A stretch of DNA of 6,815 nucleotides from Polynucleobacter meluiroseus (GTDB taxonomy: Bacteria; Pseudomonadota; Gammaproteobacteria; Burkholderiales; Burkholderiaceae), in contig CAMBJN010000078.1 of the NCBI GenBank assembly GCA_945867755.1, positions 1-6,815 on the forward strand, read 5' to 3'. The notes below the pieces were generated by a model, which did no database searches, was not told where the DNA came from, and was given only the letters and a program-made list of their open reading frames with translations. Position numbers and translations under genes: made by a program. Below are positions 1 to 5,740 of this stretch, in pieces (position 1 is the first letter of the stretch; every line of letters starts with the position of its first letter).

Positions 1-707
1 TGGCTAGCCTCTTAACGGAGCAAATTGAATTTGCAAATGTGATCGTCATCAGCAAAATTGATTTGATAGATGAGCAGCAACTGGAAAAAGTAAGGGCTGT
101 GGTGAAATCCCTCAACCCCAGCGCGAATGTAATCTATGCAACCCAGGGTGACGTTCCGCTGAAATCGATTTTAGGTACCGAGTTATTTGATTTTGAGAAG
201 GCCAGCGCTATGCCTGGCTGGGTGCGCGAACTAGAGGGGCACCATATCCCAGAAACCGAAGAGTATGGAATACAAAGTTTCATTTACACCTCTCGTGAAC
301 CTCTGCATACAGGTCGATTTGCCGCATTTTTAGATTTGTCTTTGTCGGGTGTTCTGCGCGCCAAAGGCTATGTTTGGCTTGCCAGTCGCCCTGAATGGGC
401 TATCTCGTATTCGCGGGCTGGCAATATTGCTAACTTAGAACCCGTTGGCTATTGGTGGGCCGCAACCGAGCGCGCACGTTGGCCAGAAAAAAATGACCCT
501 GAACATGCCCTGATTTTAGAAAACTGGCAAGAGCCCTATGGTGATCGCGTTAACGAGATTGTATTTATTGGTCAGCACCTAGATCGCCCTGCAATCGAGG
601 CAATGCTTGCAGCCTGTCAGCTTACCGCCGCAGAAAAAGAACTACCTGAGTCCCACTGGGTTAAGGCAGGTGACCCGTTTCCGATTTGGGATCGGATTGA
701 ACAGTAA
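1..707 (+). CDS. CobW/COG0523-family GTP-binding metallochaperone, C-terminal part (5' end outside window)
   Basis: The reading frame is open from base 3, so this gene is cut by the window edge; 234 residues are visible. COG0523 proteins are GTPases thought to deliver metal (often zinc, sometimes cobalt) to client enzymes in the cytoplasm. The first visible residues are the end of the GTPase domain: an EQIEFANVIVISKID segment matches the family's G4 region, although the usual NKxD is SKID here (bases 51-62). From about visible residue 90 to the end is a CobW C-terminal domain: RPLH-like 'REPLHTGRF', then 'GVLRAKGYVWLASRPEW', 'VGYWWAA', 'GDRVNEIVFIGQHLDR' and a terminal 'DPFPIW'. This pattern resembles the ZigA/YciC-type branch rather than CobW of cobalamin synthesis; that is a judgement by eye. 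The GTG at 39 is an internal valine, not a start. Walker A and the metal-binding CxCC motif would lie upstream and cannot be seen, so the metal is unknown. No clear terminator follows. Confidence 0.9.
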   Translation, partial: ASLLTEQIEFANVIVISKIDLIDEQQLEKVRAVVKSLNPSANVIYATQGDVPLKSILGTELFDFEKASAMPGWVRELEGHHIPETEEYGIQSFIYTSREPLHTGRFAAFLDLSLSGVLRAKGYVWLASRPEWAISYSRAGNIANLEPVGYWWAATERARWPEKNDPEHALILENWQEPYGDRVNEIVFIGQHLDRPAIEAMLAACQLTAAEKELPESHWVKAGDPFPIWDRIEQ

Positions 708-977
708 GGCACCTTAACGCAGCGGCCTAAAATTTAGATGATGTGATTGAAAATAATATTTATAGAAAAACCTAAAACAGCAAATGAACAGTCTGAGGCT
801 TAAAAGAACACCGTTAGTTAAAGTTGGTTTTCCCGACAAATCACCCAAGTCGCTCACGGTCTGCCAGAGTCCGCCAGCGTAGATCAGCCCCACTGTATTC
901 GGTAACAATGATTTGGTTGTGATTTACCCAGTCAAGCACAATCGACACCGTGGTTATCTATCAAGCTATATGTGAAC
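708..977. other. Intergenic stretch without a supportable gene
   Basis: This 270-base region separates the CobW-family gene from the 3' end of tRNA-Cys. The first half (about 720-800) is AT-rich and the second half (about 840-950) is less so. Short open frames exist on the minus strand: 64 codons at 714-908, and 35 codons with a GTG start at 841-948. Neither has a Shine-Dalgarno sequence or a recognisable family pattern. I see no convincing intrinsic terminator for the GTPase gene or for the tRNA transcript, and no duplicated tRNA 3' end that would mark an attachment site. It could be a decayed gene or an untranslated tail of the tRNA transcript. Confidence 0.5.
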
Positions 978-1051
978 TGGAGGCGGAACCCAGAATCGAA
1001 CTGGGGTACACGGCTTTGCAGGCCGCTGCATAACCACTCTGCCATCCCGCC
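978..1051 (-). tRNA. tRNA-Cys (GCA)
   Basis: On the minus strand the acceptor arm GGCGGGA (1045-1051) pairs with TTCCGCC (982-988), with one G-T pair. The anticodon loop reads CTGCAAA with anticodon GCA at 1017-1019. The T arm carries GTTCGATTC. The discriminator base is U73, the main identity element for cysteine tRNA, and CCA is encoded (978-980). It lies 52 bases downstream of tRNA-Gly on the same strand, behind a hairpin, and has no obvious promoter of its own. Confidence 0.96.
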
Positions 1052-1064
1052 GGATGAAATTGTT

Positions 1065-1096
1065 AAATTAAAAAGGGAAGCTGGTTAAGCTTCCCT
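1065..1096 (-). terminator. Intrinsic-terminator-like hairpin between tRNA-Gly and tRNA-Cys
   Basis: Bases 1074-1082 and 1088-1096 form a perfect 9-bp stem (AGGGAAGCT / AGCTTCCCT) around a 5-base loop. On the minus strand it is followed by TTTTT (the first T shared with the stem), then AA and TTT. This has the form of a rho-independent terminator for tRNA-Gly transcripts. Its place upstream of tRNA-Cys is unexpected, because tRNA-Cys would then depend on read-through. A role as a processing stem is the alternative. Confidence 0.7.
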
Positions 1097-1103
1097 CGTA
1101 ATT

Positions 1104-1179
1104 TGGAGCGGGATAAGAGGCTCGAACTCTCGACCTATACCTTGGCAAGGTATCGCTCTACCAACTGAGCTAATCCCGC
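1104..1179 (-). tRNA. tRNA-Gly (GCC)
   Basis: On the minus strand the acceptor arm GCGGGAT (1173-1179) pairs with ATCCCGC (1108-1114). The D arm reads AGCTCAGTTGGTAGAGC. The anticodon loop is TTGCCAA with GCC at 1144-1146, flanked by the perfect stem ATACC/GGTAT. The T arm contains GTTCGAG. The discriminator is U, as usual for bacterial glycine tRNA, and CCA is encoded (1104-1106). It is the first tRNA behind the promoter at 1197-1224. Confidence 0.97.
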
Positions 1180-1196
1180 ATAACAACAAGACCGTC

Positions 1197-1224
1197 ACTT
1201 TACCATAATTCTTGCCTATGTCAA
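1197..1224 (-). promoter_or_regulatory. Sigma70-type promoter of the tRNA-Gly/tRNA-Cys unit
   Basis: The minus strand shows a consensus -35 TTGACA (1219-1224), a 16-base spacer, and a -10 TAAAGT (1197-1202). The expected start of transcription is near 1190, about ten bases before the mature 5' end of tRNA-Gly at 1179. So the tRNAs do not need to be read from pgsA, which lies upstream on the same strand. The 130 bases between pgsA and tRNA-Gly hold nothing else I can name. Confidence 0.72.
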
Positions 1225-1309
1225 ATAAATGGGCTTTTTCGACGCCTTAGTATGTGACGCTGATGATGATCAAAGTCTTTGTTTTTACTGACTTTTAATG
1301 AATCAAGGA

Positions 1310-1888
1310 TCAGAGGTCCGCTTTGGCCTTGATCATCGGCCAGGCTTTTTGGAGGTAATAGAACATCGACCAAACCGTGAGTGCTGCCGCAATCCAAATG
1401 AGAGGCTTACCAATGGTTTTGGTATGGAAAAGATTGAATAAAACGTCGTTAAACAGCAGGAACGGAATCGCTATGAGTTGAGAAGCTGTTTTGAGCTTAC
1501 CCACAAAGTGCACAGCCACACTTCTCGATGCGCCAATTTGTGCCATCCACTCTCTTAGAGCTGAGATTGTGATCTCACGACCAATGATGACCAGGGCAAC
1601 CCAAACTTCTACACGATCAAAGTTCAGTAGAACCAATAATGCTGCTGCCACCATGAGTTTGTCAGCGACTGGGTCTAAGAATGCCCCGAAAGCAGATACC
1701 TGACCCCATTTGCGAGCCAAGTAGCCATCCAACCAATCAGTGATAGCTGCACCAACAAAGAAAATAGTTGCCCAAAGATTTTTCTCATCAATACTCAACC
1801 AAGATTCAGGCAAGTAAAAAATACCAACCACCAAAGGAATGGTCGCAACGCGTAACCAGGTGAGGAAGATTGGTAAATTAAAGGGCAT
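1310..1888 (-). CDS. pgsA: CDP-diacylglycerol--glycerol-3-phosphate 3-phosphatidyltransferase (phosphatidylglycerophosphate synthase)
   Basis: This inner-membrane enzyme makes phosphatidylglycerol phosphate from CDP-diacylglycerol and glycerol 3-phosphate, the committed step to phosphatidylglycerol and cardiolipin. The complete CDP-alcohol phosphatidyltransferase signature D-x2-DG-x2-AR-x8-G-x3-D-x3-D is present at residues 51-76 (D51, D54, G55, A58, R59, G68, D72, D76). Hydrophobic segments near residues 7-25, 38-50, 78-104, 133-150 and 161-180 fit a multi-pass membrane protein. The 192-residue length is usual. I chose the ATG at 1888 because MPFNLPIFLTWLR is the conserved start of the family. 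An in-frame ATG at 1936 would add 16 residues that do not look conserved. Neither start has a good Shine-Dalgarno sequence. In E. coli and relatives pgsA directly follows uvrC; here a toxin-antitoxin module on the other strand lies between them. Confidence 0.95.
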   Translation of the reverse strand: MPFNLPIFLTWLRVATIPLVVGIFYLPESWLSIDEKNLWATIFFVGAAITDWLDGYLARKWGQVSAFGAFLDPVADKLMVAAALLVLLNFDRVEVWVALVIIGREITISALREWMAQIGASRSVAVHFVGKLKTASQLIAIPFLLFNDVLFNLFHTKTIGKPLIWIAAALTVWSMFYYLQKAWPMIKAKADL

Positions 1889-1976
1889 GACGCAAGGATA
1901 AAGGAATTTCTTAGCCCTGAGATGCTTTGAAGGCATATTGGATAAGAATTAGTCGACCTCATAAAAAACTGTTGCA

Positions 1977-2007
1977 CATTACTATATCACTTAGTGATAT
2001 AGTAATG
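1977..2007. promoter_or_regulatory. 31-bp palindromic operator with back-to-back extended -10 elements
   Basis: The left arm CATTACTATATCACT (1977-1991) and right arm AGTGATATAGTAATG (1993-2007) are exact reverse complements, separated only by T1992. The palindrome ends two bases before the toxin ATG at 2010. This is the usual position and form of the operator that an Xre-type antitoxin binds to repress its own operon. The right arm contains TGATATAGT (1995-2003), an extended -10 element pointing at the toxin. By symmetry the left arm contains the same element on the minus strand (1981-1989), pointing at pgsA. -35 matches are poor on both sides: TTGCAC at 1972-1977 would need a 20-base spacer. 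Operator function is inferred from position and symmetry. Confidence 0.82.
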
Positions 2008-2009
2008 AA

Positions 2010-2387
2010 ATGAGACGAGTACTTAAAACACGCTACTTTAGTAGATGGATGAGAAAAACCGAGCTAACCGATCAGTCATTGTGCGCAGCGGTTATTGAGA
2101 TGGCACAGGGTTTGTTTGATGCAAATTTAGGCGGTCATGTCTTTAAAAAAAGAGTTGGTATAGGCAACAAAGGTAGGCGATCAAGCGCTAGGACCTTGAT
2201 TGCAACCAACCAAGGAAGTAAATGGTTTTTCATGTACGGATTTGAAAAAAATGATAAATCTAATATCGCTGATAATGAGTTAGAAGGGCTTCAAGATCTT
2301 GCTAAAGATTTATTGGCGAGAACCCAAGTCCAAATTGAAGAAGCTATTTCAGCTGGAAAATTAGAGGAGATTTGCCATGGTCCGTAA
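2010..2387 (+). CDS. Type II toxin of the RelE superfamily (PF06296/DUF1044 type)
   Basis: This 125-residue protein resembles the RelE-like PF06296 family, whose members are taken to be mRNA-cleaving toxins. Supporting patterns in order: an N-terminal 'VLKTRYFSRWMRK' (residues 4-16), 'LCAAVIEMAQGLFDANLGG' (24-42), the basic 'FKKRVGIGNKGRRSSARTLIA' region (from 45), 'FFMYGFEKNDKSNI' (73-86), then a charged helix 'LEGLQDLAKDLL'. RelE folds of this kind have a compact beta sheet with basic residues on the catalytic face. Catalytic residues are not well enough defined for me to name them. The region around 45-65 carries many Lys/Arg, as expected for RNA binding. The start at 2010 is fixed by the conserved N-terminus. 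No Shine-Dalgarno sequence precedes it because the operator fills that space. The stop overlaps the antitoxin start by 11 bases. Toxin-first order is like HigBA systems. A 60-base sample (2101-2160) is about 38% GC against about 52% for a sample of uvrC (3181-3240), which hints at transfer. Confidence 0.87.
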   Translation: MRRVLKTRYFSRWMRKTELTDQSLCAAVIEMAQGLFDANLGGHVFKKRVGIGNKGRRSSARTLIATNQGSKWFFMYGFEKNDKSNIADNELEGLQDLAKDLLARTQVQIEEAISAGKLEEICHGP

Positions 2388-2700
2388 AGTGAAGGCTAAA
2401 TCAGACATCTTGGCCGCCGTTCATGAAACAGCAAATGACTTACATGAATTAGGCTTTATAGATAAAAGAAAAATGCATAAGTACAATTTACTGTGCCTTC
2501 AGCCAATACCTGACTATGACAGTAAAAAGATTCGAAAACTTCGAAGTCAAGTGCATTTGAGTCAATCTGTACTTGCCGCAGTTTTGAATACGAGCTTGTC
2601 AACAGTTCAGAAATGGGAAATTGGAGAGAAGCATCCGAGTGGCTCATCCCTCAAACTACTTCACTTACTTGAAAGAAAAGGGCTTGAAGCAGTTTTGTAA
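2377..2700 (+). CDS. Xre/HTH-type antitoxin and autorepressor (COG2944-like)
   Basis: This 107-residue partner of the upstream toxin should neutralise it by binding and repress the operon at the palindrome 1977-2007. The C-terminal half is a helix-turn-helix of the Xre/Cro-C1 class: 'KIRKLRSQVHLSQSVLAAVL' at residues 51-70, then 'NTSLSTVQKWEIGEKHPSG' at 71-89, which includes the recognition helix, and an 'LKLLHLLERKG' tail. The N-terminal 45 residues (helical, with 'SDILAAVHETANDLHELGFI') probably bind the toxin. Translation is coupled to the toxin: ATG 2377 lies inside the toxin's last codons, and GAGGAG at 2364-2369 is a good Shine-Dalgarno sequence 7 bases upstream. The stop is only 12 bases from the convergent uvrC stop, and no terminator is visible. 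The toxin start lacks such a site, so antitoxin may be made in excess; that is inference. Confidence 0.88.
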   Translation: MVRKVKAKSDILAAVHETANDLHELGFIDKRKMHKYNLLCLQPIPDYDSKKIRKLRSQVHLSQSVLAAVLNTSLSTVQKWEIGEKHPSGSSLKLLHLLERKGLEAVL

Positions 2701-2712
2701 ATCGCTAAGATA

Positions 2713-4587
2713 TCAATGCAATTGCTTGTAAATGATCTCAGCCAAAGCTTTTGAAATGCCCTCCACTTGCTGGAGCTCTTCAATGGTGGCACTGGTCACG
2801 CCCTTTAATCCACCAAATCGAGCCAGGAGTTTTTGACGTCTCTTGGCTCCTATGCCTTCGATTTCTTCTAGGCGCGAGACGTTTCTGGTTTTCTGTCTCT
2901 TGGCTCTCATGCCAGTGATGGCAAAGCGATGAGCCTCGTCCCTGATTTGAGCTGTGAGTAGAAGTGCTGGACTTTCTAAACCAAGGGTCATGGGTTCACG
3001 CTGATCAGCGAAGATGAGGGTTTCTAACCCAACCTTCCTGCCCTCGCCTTTGGCAATACCGACAATCATGTGGATGTCCAAACCTAATTCATCAAAGACT
3101 TCCTTGGCCATGTTGACCTGCCCCTTACCTCCATCCACCAAAACAATGTGAGGCTGTTTCTCGGGCGGGATCTCTTGAAAGTTGGCATAACGCCTGTGAA
3201 GCACTTGACGCATGGCAGCGTAATCATCACCTGGAATGATGTCGTTGATGTTGAAGCGGCGGTACTCGCCACTTTGCATGTCGTGCTTGTGATAAACCAC
3301 ACAACTGGCTTGCGTGGCCTCACCAGATGTATGACTGATATCAAAGCATTCAATGCGCAGATCTTCGGCGTTTTCAAGATCAAGGTTGAGCACCTCAATC
3401 AATGATCGCGTTCTGGCTTCTTGCCCACCCGCTTCTGTGAGGCGCTTGGTCAAGGCCAACTCAGCATTGTTTTGCGCCATAATCAACCAATGCTTGCGTT
3501 GGCCTTGAGGTTGTTTGAGGATTTGTACCTTTTTATTGGCTTTGATATTTAAAAGTTCTTGCAACTCATCATTTTCTGGAGAGTCACTGAAGTCTTGAAT
3601 GACCATGACTTTCGGAATGAGTTTGAGTGATTCAGCATCGTCACTTAAATAGTGTTGGGTGATAAATGCTTGCATCACTTCATCACTATTGGGCATGGCG
3701 TCTTCTTTGAAGCGGCCCATCTTAGGAAAGTAAGCTCGATCACCCAAATGACGACCACCTCGCACCATGGCCAAATTAATACAAGCCAAACCACCCTTCA
3801 TCGCAATGGCCAAGATGTCAACATCACCCTCACCATCTGCAACAGTGTCCATCGATTGTTGTTGTAGCACTTGTGATAAATCAGCAATGCGGTCACGCAT
3901 CATGGCAGCTTGTTCAAATTGCATGTTGTCACTGTAGGACTGCATGGCTTGCTCGAACTCAGCCATGACGCTGGCGTGATCACCTTCTAAGAATTGAACT
4001 GCCTTGTGAATGTCTTGTGCGTAGTTTTGTTCCGTGATTCTGCCCACACAAGGCGCGCTACAACGATGAATCTGATGCAATAAACAAGGCCTGCTTCTGT
4101 TTTTAAAAATAGTGTCTTCACAGGTTCTTATCTGAAATACTTTTTGCAAAATCTGAATACTGTTTCTGACCGCCCATGAGTTGGGGAATGGTCCGTAATA
4201 CTGATGGCGTTTATCCACTCGCCCACGGTAGTAGGCCAAACGTGGATACTGATGACCAGAGAGCATCACATACGGGTAAGACTTATCATCTCTGAATAAG
4301 ATGTTGAATGGTGGCGACAGTTCTTTGATGAGGTTGTTTTCTAGAATCAAAGCCTCGGTTTCTGTGCGAGTGACCGTGGTTTCTAAAGAACGAATGCGGG
4401 TGACCATGCGCTCAATGCGCGGTGACGATAAATTGCGCTGAAAATAACTGTTGACACGTTTTTTTAAGTCTTTGGCCTTACCAACGTATAAGATTTGTCC
4501 TGCTTCATCGAAAAAGCGGTACACACCTGGCAAACCAGGTAATTTTTTAACATCATTTAAGAGGGATTCAGGGATCTCATTCGACAT
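2713..4587 (-). CDS. uvrC: Excinuclease ABC subunit C
   Basis: UvrC is the dual-incision nuclease of nucleotide excision repair. It joins the UvrB-DNA complex and cuts 3' then 5' of the lesion. All expected domains are present in 624 residues. The GIY-YIG nuclease (about 16-95) shows GVY at 21-23, YVG at 34-36 and the catalytic-type glutamate E83 in 'TETEALILENNLIK'. A cysteine cluster 'CLLHQIHRCSAPC' lies at 168-180. The UVR/UvrB-binding helix pair is near 203-240. The RNase H-like C-terminal nuclease shows D416 in 'ECFDISHTSGE', D485 in 'IVLVDGGKGQ' and H553 in 'RDEAHRFA'. Tandem helix-hairpin-helix DNA-binding motifs (about 572-624) contain 'LEEIEGIGAKRRQKLL' and 'VEGISKALA'. The start codon at 4585-4587 overlaps the divergent earP start by two bases, so the leader and any promoter lie inside earP. 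No strong Shine-Dalgarno sequence is visible. In many proteobacteria uvrC is followed by pgsA in the same operon; here the next gene is the convergent toxin-antitoxin module. Confidence 0.98.
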   Translation of the reverse strand: MSNEIPESLLNDVKKLPGLPGVYRFFDEAGQILYVGKAKDLKKRVNSYFQRNLSSPRIERMVTRIRSLETTVTRTETEALILENNLIKELSPPFNILFRDDKSYPYVMLSGHQYPRLAYYRGRVDKRHQYYGPFPNSWAVRNSIQILQKVFQIRTCEDTIFKNRSRPCLLHQIHRCSAPCVGRITEQNYAQDIHKAVQFLEGDHASVMAEFEQAMQSYSDNMQFEQAAMMRDRIADLSQVLQQQSMDTVADGEGDVDILAIAMKGGLACINLAMVRGGRHLGDRAYFPKMGRFKEDAMPNSDEVMQAFITQHYLSDDAESLKLIPKVMVIQDFSDSPENDELQELLNIKANKKVQILKQPQGQRKHWLIMAQNNAELALTKRLTEAGGQEARTRSLIEVLNLDLENAEDLRIECFDISHTSGEATQASCVVYHKHDMQSGEYRRFNINDIIPGDDYAAMRQVLHRRYANFQEIPPEKQPHIVLVDGGKGQVNMAKEVFDELGLDIHMIVGIAKGEGRKVGLETLIFADQREPMTLGLESPALLLTAQIRDEAHRFAITGMRAKRQKTRNVSRLEEIEGIGAKRRQKLLARFGGLKGVTSATIEELQQVEGISKALAEIIYKQLH

Positions 4588-4588
4588 G
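4585..4588. other. Shared CATG: overlapping divergent start codons of uvrC and earP
   Basis: The palindromic tetramer CATG gives ATG at 4586-4588 on the plus strand (earP) and ATG at 4587-4585 on the minus strand (uvrC). There is no intergenic DNA between the two divergent genes. Each ribosome-binding site and any promoter must therefore lie within the other gene's first codons. For earP, AGGGA at 4570-4574 (inside uvrC) is a plausible but distant Shine-Dalgarno sequence with 11 bases of spacing. Both starts are supported by the conserved N-termini of the two protein families. Confidence 0.85.
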
Positions 4589-5740
4589 CGTTGGGATATC
4601 TTTTGTCAAATCGTCGATAACTATGGTGATGCTGGTGTTTGCTGGCGTTTGGCCAGGGCCTTGTCACGACTATCGTCCTCATCTGTTAATAATGTTGAAT
4701 GTGATGATAGTCGTATTCGTTTATTTTGCGATGATTTAAATGTTTTAAATGTGATTGCTCACGGCGACGCCGTGGGTCATGGCGCCAGTTTGGGTATCGA
4801 GGTCTTGCCATGGTCTGCTGCAGAGTCGCCAGCCATCTTGGCATCAGTGGGTGATGTGGTGATCGAGGCGTTTGCCTGTCATTTACCCAAACCATACATT
4901 GAGGCCATGATTCAAAAAACGTCCAAGAAGGCTCCCGCCAAGCAGCCGATTTGGATCAATCTAGAGTACCTCACGGCAGAGGCTTGGGCAGATGACATGC
5001 ATTTGATGTCCTCTCCGCAAAACAATGGTCTGAACAAGTATTTTTATTTCCCGGGCTTCACCCCTAAAACAGGTGGGGTGCTTTTGGGTGATTGGCATGA
5101 AGTAAGTTCTGGTGGCGTTACTTCTAGTGGATTTAAATCAGCTCCCCCGTCTTTGTCTTTGGTGCTTGAGTCATGTAGATCAAGATCAAAAAAAGTATCG
5201 GTCTTTCATTACAAACAAGCGCCGCTGGATAGCTGGTTAGATTCAGTGAATCAAGCCGCTTTAGCTCATGGCGAAATGGTGGATGTGTTTTTGTGTGCCG
5301 ATCAAAATGTGTCTGTCGATACACAAAGGTCACTGTCTTCAGTCGGGTCGGCCGTGAAATTAATTCAGCTACCCTTCATTCCCCAAGAAGATTACGATTA
5401 TTTGCTGTCAGTTTGCGACATTAATTTGGTCCGTGGGGAAGATTCTTTTGTGCGTGCCCAGTGGGCAGGCAAGCCATTCATCTGGGACATCTACCCACAG
5501 TCGGATTTGGCCCATGAAGTCAAATTAAATGCCTTTTTAGAGCGGTATTTTGAAGGAGTTCCCGCCGAATTCAGAGCCATTGGTATGTCGGCCATGAAAT
5601 GGGGCCCTGCTTCCTATTGGTGGCCTCATTTAAATGCCTGGACTAGTCATTCTGAGGCCTGGAGACAGAAGTTAATAGGTCTTGGGCATTTAGAGGGTAA
5701 AATTCTAGACTTTGTGAAATCTCAGGAAATATCGCGATGA
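4586..5740 (+). CDS. earP: EF-P arginine-32 rhamnosyltransferase
   Basis: EarP is an inverting GT-B glycosyltransferase (GT104) that moves rhamnose from dTDP-beta-L-rhamnose to Arg32 of elongation factor P, activating EF-P for polyproline rescue. The 384-residue product begins 'MRWDIFCQIVDNYGDAGVCW', the family's N-terminal signature; D11 and D15 correspond to the catalytic-region aspartates D13 and D17 of the Pseudomonas enzyme. The C-terminal donor site is seen in 'VRGEDSFVRAQWAGKPF' with R283 and E285, followed by 'IYPQ' with Y303. The 20-residue spacing between R283 and Y303 matches R271 and Y291 in Pseudomonas. The frame stays open 45 codons upstream, but those codons run antisense through uvrC and lack family similarity, so I place the start at 4586. 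The stop overlaps the efp start (ATGA), and the Arg32 target is present in that gene. dTDP-rhamnose synthesis genes are not in the window. Confidence 0.96.
   Translation: MRWDIFCQIVDNYGDAGVCWRLARALSRLSSSSVNNVECDDSRIRLFCDDLNVLNVIAHGDAVGHGASLGIEVLPWSAAESPAILASVGDVVIEAFACHLPKPYIEAMIQKTSKKAPAKQPIWINLEYLTAEAWADDMHLMSSPQNNGLNKYFYFPGFTPKTGGVLLGDWHEVSSGGVTSSGFKSAPPSLSLVLESCRSRSKKVSVFHYKQAPLDSWLDSVNQAALAHGEMVDVFLCADQNVSVDTQRSLSSVGSAVKLIQLPFIPQEDYDYLLSVCDINLVRGEDSFVRAQWAGKPFIWDIYPQSDLAHEVKLNAFLERYFEGVPAEFRAIGMSAMKWGPASYWWPHLNAWTSHSEAWRQKLIGLGHLEGKILDFVKSQEISR

Noticed and set aside
714..908. 64-codon minus-strand open frame
   Set aside because: No Shine-Dalgarno sequence, a low-complexity aromatic C-terminus from AT-rich DNA, and no recognisable family.
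978..1051. tRNA-Cys as an active attachment site with a nearby duplicate
   Set aside because: I could not find a repeat of the tRNA 3' end in the adjoining 708-977 region, and no integrase is present.
1889..1936. 16-residue N-terminal extension of PgsA
   Set aside because: Basic, non-conserved residues precede the usual PgsA start, and there is no ribosome site to favour it.
3084..3405. Overlapping open frames inside uvrC on both strands
   Set aside because: They are shadows of uvrC, with repetitive Thr/Ser composition and no family pattern.
4451..4585. Upstream in-frame extension of earP by 45 codons
   Set aside because: It runs antisense through conserved uvrC codons. The EarP family begins at MRWDIFC, which matches the ATG at 4586.
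5133..5333. Minus-strand open frame inside earP
   Set aside because: Shadow of a confidently identified gene, with no ribosome site or domain.
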